This document shows, one piece after another, positions 1-7,320 of a DNA stretch of 14,808 bases (positions are counted from its first letter, which is position 1; the number at the start of each line of letters is the position of its first letter). Below the pieces are notes generated by a model. It was given only the letters and a program-made list of their open reading frames with translations, had not been told where the DNA came from and searched no databases. The DNA comes from Kiloniellales bacterium (GTDB lineage Bacteria > Pseudomonadota > Alphaproteobacteria > Kiloniellales > JAKSDN01). The stretch spans positions 1-14,808 of the forward strand of contig JAKSDN010000034.1 in NCBI GenBank assembly GCA_022360075.1, read 5' to 3'. Position numbers and translations under genes: made by a program.

Positions 1-383
1 ATTGAAAACACTGTCATTGCCGGGCTTGACCCGGCAATCCATCGTGGTCCGAGGCTCGGTCTTAAATGGACCACCTGAGGCCAATCGGAGGTCAAGCCGG
101 AGGGTGACGCCGAGAAGAAGGGATTCGGAAATAGGCCATCGAACCTCCTGGTGAGTATGCGCCAGCGATCCTGGGTCCAGCTCGCTCCCGCCACGGCCGC
201 ACGATCTCGATGAGCAGCTTGTCGATGCCGGCCCCGGAGGTCCCCCTGCCCGAGGCGTCGGAGCGCCATTCCCGTTCGCCGAAGCGGCCATGGAAGCAGG
301 CTTTTTGCTGAAAATTTAAGACGGAACGCTTAAGCCTTATCGTTGGCCCGCAACAAGCGTTCAGGCATGGCGGCGAAGGCGAG
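1..383. other. Intergenic stretch without a supported gene
   Basis: I see no convincing gene here. It holds a short palindromic repeat near the left end (listed separately). A few short open stretches have no start or codon bias worth reporting; the longest is on the minus strand at roughly 95-300. The base composition drops just before 330 (A/T-rich around 302-335), which is where a promoter for the downstream ATP-grasp gene would lie, but no hexamer pair with good spacing stands out. Confidence 0.5.
16..38. repeat. Palindromic intergenic repeat (REP-like hairpin)
   Basis: ATTGCCGGG (16-24) and CCCGGCAAT (30-38) form a perfect 9-bp stem around a 5-base loop, CTTGA. Short palindromes of this 'gccgggcttgacccggc' kind are scattered between genes in many alphaproteobacterial genomes. 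It could act as a 3' mRNA end or terminator for a gene left of the window, but no T-tract follows. Confidence 0.6.
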
Positions 384-1625
384 ATGGCACATCAGCCCTC
401 CGCGGCGAAACAAGAATCCGTTCTGCTGCTCGGCAACTACCGCCCGAGCCTTGCCGTCGCGCGCGCGCTCTCCGAGGCCGGCTACCGTGTCATCGTCACG
501 CCGGAGGAGTTTCCCCCTCTGCGGCGCTCGCGCTTCGTCAAGGAGATCTGGCGCGCGAACGTGTCCAGCGTCGACGACCCCGCGTATGTCGAGGCACTGC
601 AGGTCTTCCTGAAATCGCGCCCGGACATCGCCTTGATCGTCCCGGTGAGCCAGAAGCTCATGACGGTGCTCCTGCCCCACCGAGAGCGCCTCCACGCCCC
701 GCTCCTGATCTCGGCGCCCGAGGCCGTGAGGACCTGCATCGACAAGACCCGCCTGTCGCAGATCGCCGCCGAGGCCGGGGTGCCGGTCGAGCCCTTCGTC
801 CTGGTCTCGGGCGCCGAGGCGCTGATCGAGAAGGCGGACGCTCTGGGCTATCCCTGCGTCGCCAAGAGCAACGAGGGCCGCGAAGGCGCCATCAAGGTCA
901 TGGTCTTCACGCACCCGGAGGAGGTTCGCCACGTCGCCGCGCTCTGGCCGGACTCTCTCGATGACCTGATCCTGCAGCGCTTCGCGCCGGGCCTGCGCTA
1001 CAACCGCTACTACCTCGCCCACAAGGGCCGGATCCTGCGCCTGCTCGACGTCAAGATTCTGCGCACCGACCGCATCAACGGCTCGGGTCTCGGCACCGAG
1101 GGCGTCTCGATCGCGCCCCTGACCGCCCTCGACGCGCCGTCGAACAGCCTGATCGAGGCGCTCGACTACACCGGCATCGGCTGCCTCCAGTACCTGGTCG
1201 ACGAGCCGAGCGGCGCGATCTCGTTCCTGGAGATCAATCCGCGCTTCGGCGGCCACTACAACTTCGCCCACGACTGCGGCTTCGACATGACGCAAGCCTT
1301 CCTCGACGTCATGCAGGACCGGCGGCTCGAGCAGTGGAGCGCGCCCTTCGACTACCCGCGGGGGCGGCGCTACGCCTGGCTGCACGGCGACCTCGAGGGC
1401 CTGGTGACGAGCCTGGAGAACCGCCTCGTCACCGGGCGCCAGGCCCTGCCCTGGCTGTTCCAGGCCTTCGCGGCCGGCCTGCGTTCGGACATGGACATTT
1501 TCTGGCGCTGGGACGACCCCCTGCCCGCCCTCGCCCTCTGGAGCCGCGAGCTCGGCCCGCTGACCTGGCGCGCCGGCCGCCAGGCCGCCCGTATCACCCT
1601 CGGCCGCCTGCTGCGGCGGCGATGA
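384..1625 (+). CDS. ATP-grasp domain protein, carbamoyl-phosphate-synthase-like ligase
   Basis: The 413-residue product has the ATP-grasp layout. An N-terminal Rossmann-like pre-domain (about residues 10-110) opens with VLLLGNYRPSLAVARAL. The nucleotide-binding lobe includes DKTRLSQ at 120-126 and the lysine segment PCVAKSNEGREGA (157-169, with K161 as the likely ATP lysine). The metal-binding segment FLEINPRFGG (281-290) supplies E283 and N285. This family joins a carboxylate to an amine or thiol through an acyl-phosphate; the substrates cannot be told here. The last ~90 residues are Trp/Arg/Leu-rich and not part of the standard core. ATG 384 is the first start in this frame that keeps the whole pre-domain; the purine-rich GGCGAAGGCGAG lies just before it. 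Third positions are almost all G or C. It stands alone, so its pathway is open. The 476-residue frame on the opposite strand is a GC-bias shadow. Confidence 0.85.
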   Translation: MAHQPSAAKQESVLLLGNYRPSLAVARALSEAGYRVIVTPEEFPPLRRSRFVKEIWRANVSSVDDPAYVEALQVFLKSRPDIALIVPVSQKLMTVLLPHRERLHAPLLISAPEAVRTCIDKTRLSQIAAEAGVPVEPFVLVSGAEALIEKADALGYPCVAKSNEGREGAIKVMVFTHPEEVRHVAALWPDSLDDLILQRFAPGLRYNRYYLAHKGRILRLLDVKILRTDRINGSGLGTEGVSIAPLTALDAPSNSLIEALDYTGIGCLQYLVDEPSGAISFLEINPRFGGHYNFAHDCGFDMTQAFLDVMQDRRLEQWSAPFDYPRGRRYAWLHGDLEGLVTSLENRLVTGRQALPWLFQAFAAGLRSDMDIFWRWDDPLPALALWSRELGPLTWRAGRQAARITLGRLLRRR

Positions 1626-1647
1626 GAGGGGCGAATCGCCGTCGACG

Positions 1648-1813
1648 CCGTCATTGCGAGCACAGCGAAGCAATCTAGCTGCGGCGGTTCGGCCGAGCCC
1701 ACGCCGCCGACAATGCAGCAAGCCGAAAAAGGCACGCCTCGGCGGCGGGGCGCCTGACACGGGAAATTCCCAGTCCGTGGAGCTGGATTGCTTCGCTTCG
1801 CTCGCAATGACGG
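1648..1813. repeat. 166-bp element with 33-bp imperfect inverted-repeat ends (MITE/REP-like)
   Basis: The left end (1648-1680, starting ccgtcattgcgagc) matches the reverse complement of the right end (1781-1813, ending gctcgcaatgacgg), with mismatches only near the 'acagcg/gaagcg' part and one C/T. The ends contain the widespread alphaproteobacterial repeat that gives false peptides such as LDCFASLAMT and LRAKRSNP when translated. The ~100-bp centre has further short GC-rich complementary stretches (GGCGG near 1683, CCGCC near 1705). No transposase and no clear target-site duplication are visible. It fills most of the gap between the ATP-grasp gene and the small protein gene and may also serve as a transcript 3' end for the former. 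Confidence 0.75.
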
Positions 1814-1899
1814 TAGAGAGACGGAGGACTGGTAAGAGCGATCAATTCGCCAAAAATGGCAAGATGTCAGCAGCTTCACCTCGGTCCGGCGGGAGCGAA

Positions 1900-1928
1900 T
1901 TCCCAAGCCACCACCCCGATGCTAGACT
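1900..1928 (+). promoter_or_regulatory. Candidate promoter for the 68-residue protein
   Basis: TTCCCA (1900-1905) and TAGACT (1923-1928) are separated by 17 bases; each hexamer matches the sigma-70 consensus at four of six positions. The projected transcription start falls at about 1935, which is the A of the ATG itself, so the mRNA would be leaderless. The match is weak and could be chance. Confidence 0.3.
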
Positions 1929-1934
1929 GCATCC

Positions 1935-2141
1935 ATGGAAGGCGAGGCCCAGATCGCCGGAATCGAGCCCGAGATGCTTGCTTGCTTGCCGGACCGCCTG
2001 CATCCCGTCAGCCAGCTCTTCCTGGAGTACTGGCTGAGCGGCACGCTCTCGACGCCCGAGTTCCTGCGCTGGTTCCACATGCCGAACTCCGACTACCTGG
2101 GCGTGGCCCAGTGCCTGCTGGCGGTGGTGGCGGGGGCCTGA
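1935..2141 (+). CDS. Small hypothetical protein, 68 residues
   Basis: I do not recognise this protein. It starts MEGEAQIAGIEPEML and ends in a small hydrophobic run (VAQCLLAVVAGA). It looks mostly helical and has several aromatic residues in the middle (LFLEYWL, EFLRWFHM). No signal peptide, zinc motif or HTH pattern is seen. The coding case rests on codon use: nearly every third base is G or C apart from one CTT-GCT-TGC-TTG patch near codon 15, as in the neighbouring ATP-grasp gene. There is no Shine-Dalgarno sequence in front of the ATG, which fits a leaderless transcript from the weak promoter just upstream. It precedes the tRNA-Asn unit and has its own stop well before the tRNA promoter. 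Confidence 0.6.
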   Translation: MEGEAQIAGIEPEMLACLPDRLHPVSQLFLEYWLSGTLSTPEFLRWFHMPNSDYLGVAQCLLAVVAGA

Positions 2142-2161
2142 AAGGGCCGGCTTCAAAGCGA

Positions 2162-2190
2162 TTGCGGGGCCTCGGCCGCTTTGTTATAAC
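2162..2190 (+). promoter_or_regulatory. Promoter of the tRNA-Asn gene
   Basis: TTGCGG (2162-2167) and TATAAC (2185-2190) are spaced by exactly 17 bases. This is a good housekeeping-sigma match for a high-GC genome. Transcription would start near 2197, leaving a ~46-base 5' leader to be trimmed by RNase P. Confidence 0.7.
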
Positions 2191-2242
2191 CGCGCGCCTC
2201 ACGGGGCTTTGGATCGCCGGGACGTAGCCGGCCGATCACTGA

Positions 2243-2318
<76 letters not shown>

Positions 2319-2326
2319 ATTCGATC

Positions 2327-2367
2327 AGGGACTTAGGTTTTCGGGCCTGAGTCCCTTTCGCTTTCTT
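2327..2367 (+). terminator. Factor-independent terminator after tRNA-Asn
   Basis: AGGGACTTAGG (2327-2337) pairs with CCTGAGTCCCT (2346-2356) over 11 bp including one G-T wobble. The loop is 8 bases, and a pyrimidine-rich TTCGCTTTCTT tail follows. The position 9 bases after the tRNA end fits termination of the tRNA transcript. Confidence 0.75.
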
Positions 2368-2560
2368 GTCATCACCGTGTCATCGCCGGGCGCGATTTCA
2401 GGGCTGCCCCTTCCCCGCTCGCAAGCTCGCTTGCACTCCAAGCAGGAGCAGATACTCCCATCTCTTCAGGAGCAGGCGGCGCGGTTCGCGACATAAATGC
2501 GTTCTCGATCGTGAGGGTCGCTCTCATTTTCCTGGCCATGGCCTGCGACGTGACAGTCTA
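2368..2560. other. Spacer between the tRNA unit and the regulator's 3' end
   Basis: No gene is supported in this stretch. It has lower GC and a poorer codon pattern than its neighbours, a short palindrome GGCCATGGCC near 2534-2543, and a weak GCAAGC/GCTTGC pair near 2422-2436. There is no obvious T-tracted terminator for the minus-strand regulator gene. No copy of the tRNA 3' end (possible att site) is seen here. Confidence 0.4.
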
Positions 2561-2582
2561 TTTCATAGCATTTTCATAGCAT
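2561..2582. repeat. Perfect 11-bp tandem duplication at the regulator stop codon
   Basis: TTTCATAGCAT occurs twice in direct succession (2561-2571 and 2572-2582). On the minus strand this reads ATGCTATGAAA twice; the first copy contains the last two codons and the TGA stop of the regulator gene, so the duplication does not change the protein. Confidence 0.9.
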
Positions 2583-3977
2583 TGGCGCGGCCATCTCCGG
2601 TTCGCCGTTCAAGATGTCACGCAAGGTCATCAGCGCAGTTCTCAACTCGGCTTGCGAGCGTGCCGCGCCCAAGCCGAGACGGATGGCGAAGGGATCGCTG
2701 GTGCGGCCGATGAGGAACGGTTCGGCGGAGGTGATCAGCAAGTTTCGACGAAACGCTGCGGCCACGACATCTTCTGCCCGGAGAGGTTCAGGGATCGGAT
2801 ACCAGAAATGGGGACACGCTCGCCGCGCCTTAGGCTCATCGCTCATACCCAGGATCCGTCGGGCCAAAGCGCGCCGCTCGGTGATCTCTTCGCGTTGCCA
2901 GGCCACGAGCCTTTCCGCGGTCCCGTCTTCGACCCAGCGTCTGGCAAGCTCGGCCATTAGAGGACAAGCCATGGTCGTGGTTGCATAGATCGCACCGCTG
3001 AGCAACGCATCACCACCGTCCGGCGTCGCGAGATATGCGATGCGCAGGCCGGCGCTGACTGTCTTGCTGAAGCCACAGATGAAGTGGACTCGTCCGATTC
3101 CCAAGCTCGCGATCGGGGGCATCGGTTTCGGCATAAACGGGCTAAAGAGGCCGTTCTCGACGATCGCGACATCGTTGTCCGATGCGCATTTGGCAACCTC
3201 TTGCCTACGTCGCGCCGACATGACGATGCCTGTCGGGTTCTGCAGGTCGGGAATGCAATAAAGGGCCTTAACGCCCGGCTGACGGCAAGCCGGCGCAAGG
3301 CTGTCAAGGCGAATGCCCTCGTCATCCAACGGCAAACCGACGAGGCGCACGCCGAGGAACCGGGCCAGGGCCTTCATGCTGGGATTGGTCACGCTTTCCG
3401 TGAGAACGGTCTCCCCCGGTCGCGCGACGCTGCGCAGCGCGATGCTGATCGCATGTTGTGTGCCGTTGCAGACGATCAGCCGGTCGGGCGAAACCTCCAA
3501 TCCGTGGCGGCGGGCCCAGGTAGCACCAGCGACGCGGTGGCGATGCGAGCCAACGCTTGGGCTGTATTCGAAATGCCTTGCCAATGAGCTGTCGCCGGAC
3601 AACTCGACAAAGGCGTGTGACAGAGCCTCACTGTGGGACTCGCCGCTCGCCGGCTGGTTTATCGAGAGGTCGATCCGCTCCTGCGATCGCTCGGTGATGG
3701 CTTGCGGCGCGGGCCTGTCCGATTGCCGCCGAACGAAGCTGCCACGCCCGACCTCCCCCCGTACATAACCTCTGCGGGCCAACTCGCCGTAGGCCCGGCT
3801 GACCGTAGCGACTGCGATACCGAGCAGATGCGCCAGGTTCCGATGGGTGGGTAAGCGTTCTCCAGCCACAAGCCGGCCGGCACCGATCTCCTCCGCCAGC
3901 CATTCGACGATCTCGCGATAGTTGCGCGGTACCTCGGCAGGGAGTCGCAGCTCTTTTGTCACTAGTATATTGCTCAA
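2574..3977 (-). CDS. MocR/GabR-family regulator (GntR winged helix + aminotransferase-like domain)
   Basis: Residues ~15-83 form a GntR-type winged helix (LPTHRNLAHLLGIAVATVSRAY then RGYVRGEVGRGSFV). The remaining ~380 residues are a fold-type I aminotransferase domain with QNPTG (246-250), the lysine segment GFSKTVSAGLRIAY (K305, expected to hold PLP), and a C-terminal substrate-arginine candidate in AIRLGLG. MocR proteins bind PLP and usually control an adjacent, often divergent, operon, as the nitrogen-catabolism operon beginning ~115 bp away does here. The usual Asp-x-Tyr that contacts PLP (IVEDD...Y or ENDVYG in relatives) reads IVENGLFSPF here (272-281), so the Asp appears lost. The start is uncertain: TTG 3977 gives 467 residues but lies only ~3 bases after the projected transcription start. 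GTG 3962 (462 residues, starting V-T-K-E-L) is an equally fair choice. Neither has a strong Shine-Dalgarno. Confidence 0.92.
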   Translation of the reverse strand: MSNILVTKELRLPAEVPRNYREIVEWLAEEIGAGRLVAGERLPTHRNLAHLLGIAVATVSRAYGELARRGYVRGEVGRGSFVRRQSDRPAPQAITERSQERIDLSINQPASGESHSEALSHAFVELSGDSSLARHFEYSPSVGSHRHRVAGATWARRHGLEVSPDRLIVCNGTQHAISIALRSVARPGETVLTESVTNPSMKALARFLGVRLVGLPLDDEGIRLDSLAPACRQPGVKALYCIPDLQNPTGIVMSARRRQEVAKCASDNDVAIVENGLFSPFMPKPMPPIASLGIGRVHFICGFSKTVSAGLRIAYLATPDGGDALLSGAIYATTTMACPLMAELARRWVEDGTAERLVAWQREEITERRALARRILGMSDEPKARRACPHFWYPIPEPLRAEDVVAAAFRRNLLITSAEPFLIGRTSDPFAIRLGLGAARSQAELRTALMTLRDILNGEPEMAAPML

Positions 3978-3983
3978 GTTGTT

Positions 3984-4038
3984 CTTAGTACAATAATCAC
4001 GTTGATATACGTCAATCCACCCTTCAAGCTTAGTACAA
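3984..4038. promoter_or_regulatory. Candidate MocR operator: two direct repeats CTTAGTACAA
   Basis: The decamer CTTAGTACAA is present perfectly at 3984-3993 and 4029-4038, in the same orientation, with 45 bp from start to start. An imperfect palindrome TTGA-tatacg-TCAA (4002-4015) sits between them. Spaced direct repeats are the known target type for MocR proteins such as GabR. The left copy overlaps the -10 region of the regulator's promoter, so autoregulation is likely; the right copy would lie in the early leader or promoter of the operon. Binding is inferred, not shown. Confidence 0.6.
3987..4015 (-). promoter_or_regulatory. Candidate promoter of the MocR regulator gene
   Basis: Reading the minus strand, TTGACG (4015-4010) is followed after 17 bases by TGTACT (3992-3987): five and four of six consensus matches. 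The projected start is near 3980, close to the TTG 3977 start codon. The operator repeat at 3984-3993 covers the -10 hexamer. For the plus-strand operon I see only a weak pair (TTGCTC at 3970-3975 and AATAAT at 3992-3997, 16 bases apart). Confidence 0.5.
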
Positions 4039-4091
4039 ATCGCGGATGAATTCTACAGAGAGGGTCGGCAGTCTTGCCGGCGAGCCATTGG

Positions 4092-5255
4092 ATGAACCCG
4101 GCGATCGCCAAGCCTTCGCCCAGCAGCGATAGCGATGGTCTCGCGGCTACGCGGACCGGGGCGCAGCTTCGCCTGGAAGGCGTCAGCAAGCGGTTTGGAT
4201 CGGTGCAAGCGCTCCAACCGACATCGCTCTGCATCGAAGGGGGTTCGCTGGTCGCTCTGCTCGGGCCGTCGGGATGCGGCAAGACGACCACGCTGCGCAT
4301 TATCGCGGGTTTCGAAGCGCCGGACAGCGGCGCGGTCTGCGTGGAAGATCGGGACATCACCCGCGAGCCGCCGAACCGCCGCGGCTTGGGCATGGTGTTC
4401 CAGAACTACAGCCTGTTCCCGCATATGACCGTAGCCGAGAACATCAGCTTCGGTCTGGAGATGGCCGGTGTAGCGAAAGCCCAGCGGGCAGAGAATATCG
4501 AGCGAATGCTCGCCCTCGTCCAATTGCCGGAGATCGGCGCCCGCTTCCCGAAGCAACTCTCCGGCGGGCAGCAGCAGCGGGTCGCCTTGGCCAGGGCGAT
4601 CGTGACGAACCCTTCGGTCCTGCTGCTCGACGAACCCTTGGGAGCGCTCGACAAGAACCTGCGCGAAAGCATGCAGTTCGAGTTGCGGCAACTGCAGCAG
4701 CGGCTCGGCATTACCACCGTGCTCGTCACTCACGATCAGGAGGAGGCCCTGACCATGAGCGACAAGGTCGTGGTGATGGATCATGGCAAGGCCGTGCAGA
4801 TCGGATCGCCCGATGAGATTTACGAGCGACCGCGCACGCGCTTCGTCTCGGACTTTCTCGGGACGTCGAACATCATCGAAGCGACGACCGTGGGCGAACC
4901 CTCCGACGGCCGCTGCCGGGCCAAGGCCCCTGGCGGCCACGTTCTGGAACTCGCCCTTGCCGATGGTCTCGCGCCGAAATCCGGCGTCCCCGTCACCGTT
5001 GCGATCCGCCCGGAGAAGACCTGGCTGAGCCATACGGCGGACCAGGGCGTCAACACGCTCTCGGGCATGCTCACCGACCATGTGTTCCGAGGCAGCTATC
5101 ACGCTTTCCAGGTCATGGTGCCGGGGCTCGAGGCCCCGATGGTCGTCTACCAACAAGCTCACGACGTCGAAGGCCAGACCTATCGGCCCGGCGAGCGGAT
5201 CACGGTGTGCTGGAAGCCCGAGAACGGCGTGATCCTAGAAGAGGATGCAGAATGA
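4092..5255 (+). CDS. ABC transporter ATPase, PotA-like (polyamine-type importer)
   Basis: This is the energising subunit of the importer completed by the binding protein and two permeases downstream. Counted from ATG 4092 (387 residues), it shows Walker A GPSGCGKTT (58-66), Q-loop MVFQ (Q104), signature LSGGQ (156-160), Walker B VLLLDEP (176-182) and the switch histidine in VTHDQEEA (H214). A C-terminal TOBE-type regulatory domain (about 270-387) follows, as in PotA and related ATPases. All catalytic residues are present. An in-frame TTG at 4074, ten bases after the purine-rich AGAGAGGG, would add six residues and cannot be ruled out; ATG 4092 has only a weak GGCGAG in front. The frame is closed by a TGA at 4047. 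It is the first gene of the operon divergent from the MocR gene, and its stop overlaps the next start (ATGA, 5252-5255). Solute specificity cannot be read from the ATPase. Confidence 0.92.
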   Translation: MNPAIAKPSPSSDSDGLAATRTGAQLRLEGVSKRFGSVQALQPTSLCIEGGSLVALLGPSGCGKTTTLRIIAGFEAPDSGAVCVEDRDITREPPNRRGLGMVFQNYSLFPHMTVAENISFGLEMAGVAKAQRAENIERMLALVQLPEIGARFPKQLSGGQQQRVALARAIVTNPSVLLLDEPLGALDKNLRESMQFELRQLQQRLGITTVLVTHDQEEALTMSDKVVVMDHGKAVQIGSPDEIYERPRTRFVSDFLGTSNIIEATTVGEPSDGRCRAKAPGGHVLELALADGLAPKSGVPVTVAIRPEKTWLSHTADQGVNTLSGMLTDHVFRGSYHAFQVMVPGLEAPMVVYQQAHDVEGQTYRPGERITVCWKPENGVILEEDAE

Positions 5256-7318
5256 AAGGCCATCGCATCGGCATCGACGTCGGCGGCACCTTCACCGACT
5301 TTGTTCTGGCGGCGAGTTCGCACGGTCGGCTGGTCTACCACAAGGAGCCGAGCACACCCGACGACCCTTCTCTGGCCGTGGAGCGCGGCATTCAGGCTCT
5401 CCTCGCAGCGGAGGGCCTCCAGCCGTCCGCCATCGATCTGGTCGTCCATGGCACGACCATCGCACTGAACACGGTGATTCAGCGCAAAGGCGCGAAGCTC
5501 GGGCTCGTCGTGTCCAAAGGCAACCGCGACGTCTTCGAAATCGCGCGCTGTCGGATGCCCAACTCGTACAATTTCTTTTTGAGCAAGGAAGTCCCGCTGG
5601 TCGAGCGAGACCGCGTCTTCGAGATCGACGCCCGAATGCTGGCCGACGGATCGATCCGGCGCAGACCGAGCGAGTCGGAACTGGATGGGCTCGCCGCGCA
5701 GCTCGAGGCGGCCGATGTCGAAGCCGTCTCCGTCATGCTGATCAATGCCTACATCGATTCCGCGCTCGAGGAAGAGGTGGCCGAGGGTTTGGGGCGCAGG
5801 CTGAACGGCGTGCTCATCACCTGTTCCTCCGCGGTCTGGCCGGAGATTCGCGAATACGAGCGCGCCATGGCGGCGACCCTCAACGCCTATGTGCATCCCC
5901 TGATGAACCAGTACCTGTCGTTGGTCACGGACAGGTTGCGGAACCTCCAGATCTCGGCCCCGCTCTACATCAGCACATCGAACGGCGGAACCATCAGCGT
6001 GGACTCGGCCCGAAAACGCCCGGTCGAAACCCTCCTGAGTGGGCCGGCCTCAGGGGTTGTCGCGGCAAGCCGGGCCATCCGGGCCGTCGCCGTCGATCGG
6101 CCCGATGCCATTACCTTCGACATGGGCGGCACCAGCAGCGATATCGCCCTCATCGTCGACGGCGATCCCGGATACACGACACGGACCGAAATCGGCGAGC
6201 TGCCGCTGATGCTGCCGGTCGTAAACGTGGTTTCGATCGGCGCCGGCGGCGGGTCGATCCTGTGGGTCGACGAAATGGGCATCCTCAAGGTCGGTCCGCG
6301 CAGCGCCGGGGCGGCCCCGGGCCCGATCTGCTACGGCCTTGGCGGCACCGAAGCGACCATCACCGACTGCTATCTCGTCCTCGGCTATCTGGATCCCGAT
6401 GGTTTCCTCGGCGGCCGGATGCAGCTCGATCGCGACGGGGCCTGCTCGGCCCTGGACGAGATCGGCCGGGCAATTGGGTTGCCGGAACCGGACCGGGCGG
6501 CGAAGGCCGCGGAAGCCGCGGTCTTCATTGCCACGGCCAAGATGGCAACGGAGCTGTTCAAGATCTTGGCGGAGAACGGCCTCGATCCGGCCGCTCTGTC
6601 TCTCGTTCCCTTCGGCGGCGCCGGCCCGGTTCATGCCAATCTTCTCGCGGCTGAGGCCAAACTGGTCCGGGTACTGGTGCCGCCTGCGGCCGGAACCTTT
6701 TGTGCCTTCGGTGCTCTGATCGCCGACTTGAAGCGCGATTTCGTACGCAGTCTGCGGAAGACCCTGGACGACGACGGCGCCGGCGGCAGCGCTCTCTGGA
6801 CACTCTTCTCGGACCTTGAACGCGACGCGAATGCATGGATTCAGGGCGAAGGGAACCTGCTGGACCGTATCCGTCTCGAGCGGCAGGTCGATGCCCGATA
6901 CAGTGGCCAGGCTTTCGACCTCAACGTGGAAGTCGCGGAAACGGTCAGCAGTTCGGGCGACCAAGCCACTGTCATCGAGACTTTTCACCAAGCGCACGAG
7001 CGGCTCTACGATTTTCGCGACACCGATAGCGCGGTCACGATAACCGCGGCCCGCGTGCGCGCCGTTGGACAGGTCGTCCCGATAGAAATGCCGCGGCTCG
7101 AAGCCAGCACGGCGCCGCCACAGCCGGCCGGGCGGAGGACCGTGTTTCACCAGGGCCATTGGATCGAGGCTGCAACCTATCGCCGCAGCGATCTCTCCGC
7201 CGAGCAGCGCCTTGAGGGACCTTGCATCATCGAGCAGAGCGATTCCACGCTCTGGATCCTTCCCGACTGGGCAGCCTGTGTCGATCAGAACGGCAACATT
7301 GTCATCGAAAGGCTGTGA
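5252..7318 (+). CDS. hyuA: Hydantoinase/oxoprolinase A subunit (HyuA-like)
   Basis: The 688-residue product belongs to the hydantoinase A/5-oxoprolinase family, which uses ATP to open cyclic amides (N-methylhydantoin, 5-oxoproline, caprolactam or related rings) together with a B subunit. The N-terminal phosphate-binding motif is GIDVGGTFTDF (7-17), followed by HGTTIALNTVIQRKGAK. The main domain has LLSGPASGV (about 261-269), DMGGTSSD (290-297) and FGGAGPVHA (454-462). Length and layout match a stand-alone A subunit; there is no B domain fused as in large 5-oxoprolinases. ATG 5252 is chosen because it overlaps the previous stop by 4 bp, has GAAGAGGA about 6-8 bases upstream, and starts two residues before the conserved strand. 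An upstream TTG at 5207 would only read into the ATPase gene. The exact ring substrate is unknown, so the symbol marks the family, not a proven reaction. Confidence 0.93.
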   Translation: MKGHRIGIDVGGTFTDFVLAASSHGRLVYHKEPSTPDDPSLAVERGIQALLAAEGLQPSAIDLVVHGTTIALNTVIQRKGAKLGLVVSKGNRDVFEIARCRMPNSYNFFLSKEVPLVERDRVFEIDARMLADGSIRRRPSESELDGLAAQLEAADVEAVSVMLINAYIDSALEEEVAEGLGRRLNGVLITCSSAVWPEIREYERAMAATLNAYVHPLMNQYLSLVTDRLRNLQISAPLYISTSNGGTISVDSARKRPVETLLSGPASGVVAASRAIRAVAVDRPDAITFDMGGTSSDIALIVDGDPGYTTRTEIGELPLMLPVVNVVSIGAGGGSILWVDEMGILKVGPRSAGAAPGPICYGLGGTEATITDCYLVLGYLDPDGFLGGRMQLDRDGACSALDEIGRAIGLPEPDRAAKAAEAAVFIATAKMATELFKILAENGLDPAALSLVPFGGAGPVHANLLAAEAKLVRVLVPPAAGTFCAFGALIADLKRDFVRSLRKTLDDDGAGGSALWTLFSDLERDANAWIQGEGNLLDRIRLERQVDARYSGQAFDLNVEVAETVSSSGDQATVIETFHQAHERLYDFRDTDSAVTITAARVRAVGQVVPIEMPRLEASTAPPQPAGRRTVFHQGHWIEAATYRRSDLSAEQRLEGPCIIEQSDSTLWILPDWAACVDQNGNIVIERL

Positions 7319-7320
7319 CC

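Noticed and set aside
330..1760. 476-residue open frame on the minus strand opposite the ATP-grasp gene
   Set aside because: It is antisense to a gene with clear ATP-grasp motifs, its sequence is low-complexity Arg/Ala/Glu/Asp/Val-rich, and such shadows are expected where third positions are nearly all G or C.
1654..2037. 127-residue plus-strand frame through the inverted-repeat element
   Set aside because: It is built from the repeat (contains the familiar false peptide LDCFASLAMT) and runs out of frame into the small-protein gene.
4053..5162. 369-residue minus-strand frame opposite the ABC ATPase gene
   Set aside because: The plus strand carries every ABC ATPase motif; the antisense product shows no domain and is rich in His, Arg, Asp and Gly as GC-rich shadows are.
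7222..7320. Upstream start for hyuB inside hyuA
   Set aside because: The added residues (MHHRAERFH...) are an out-of-frame reading of hyuA; ATG 7321 begins with the typical HyuB N-terminus.
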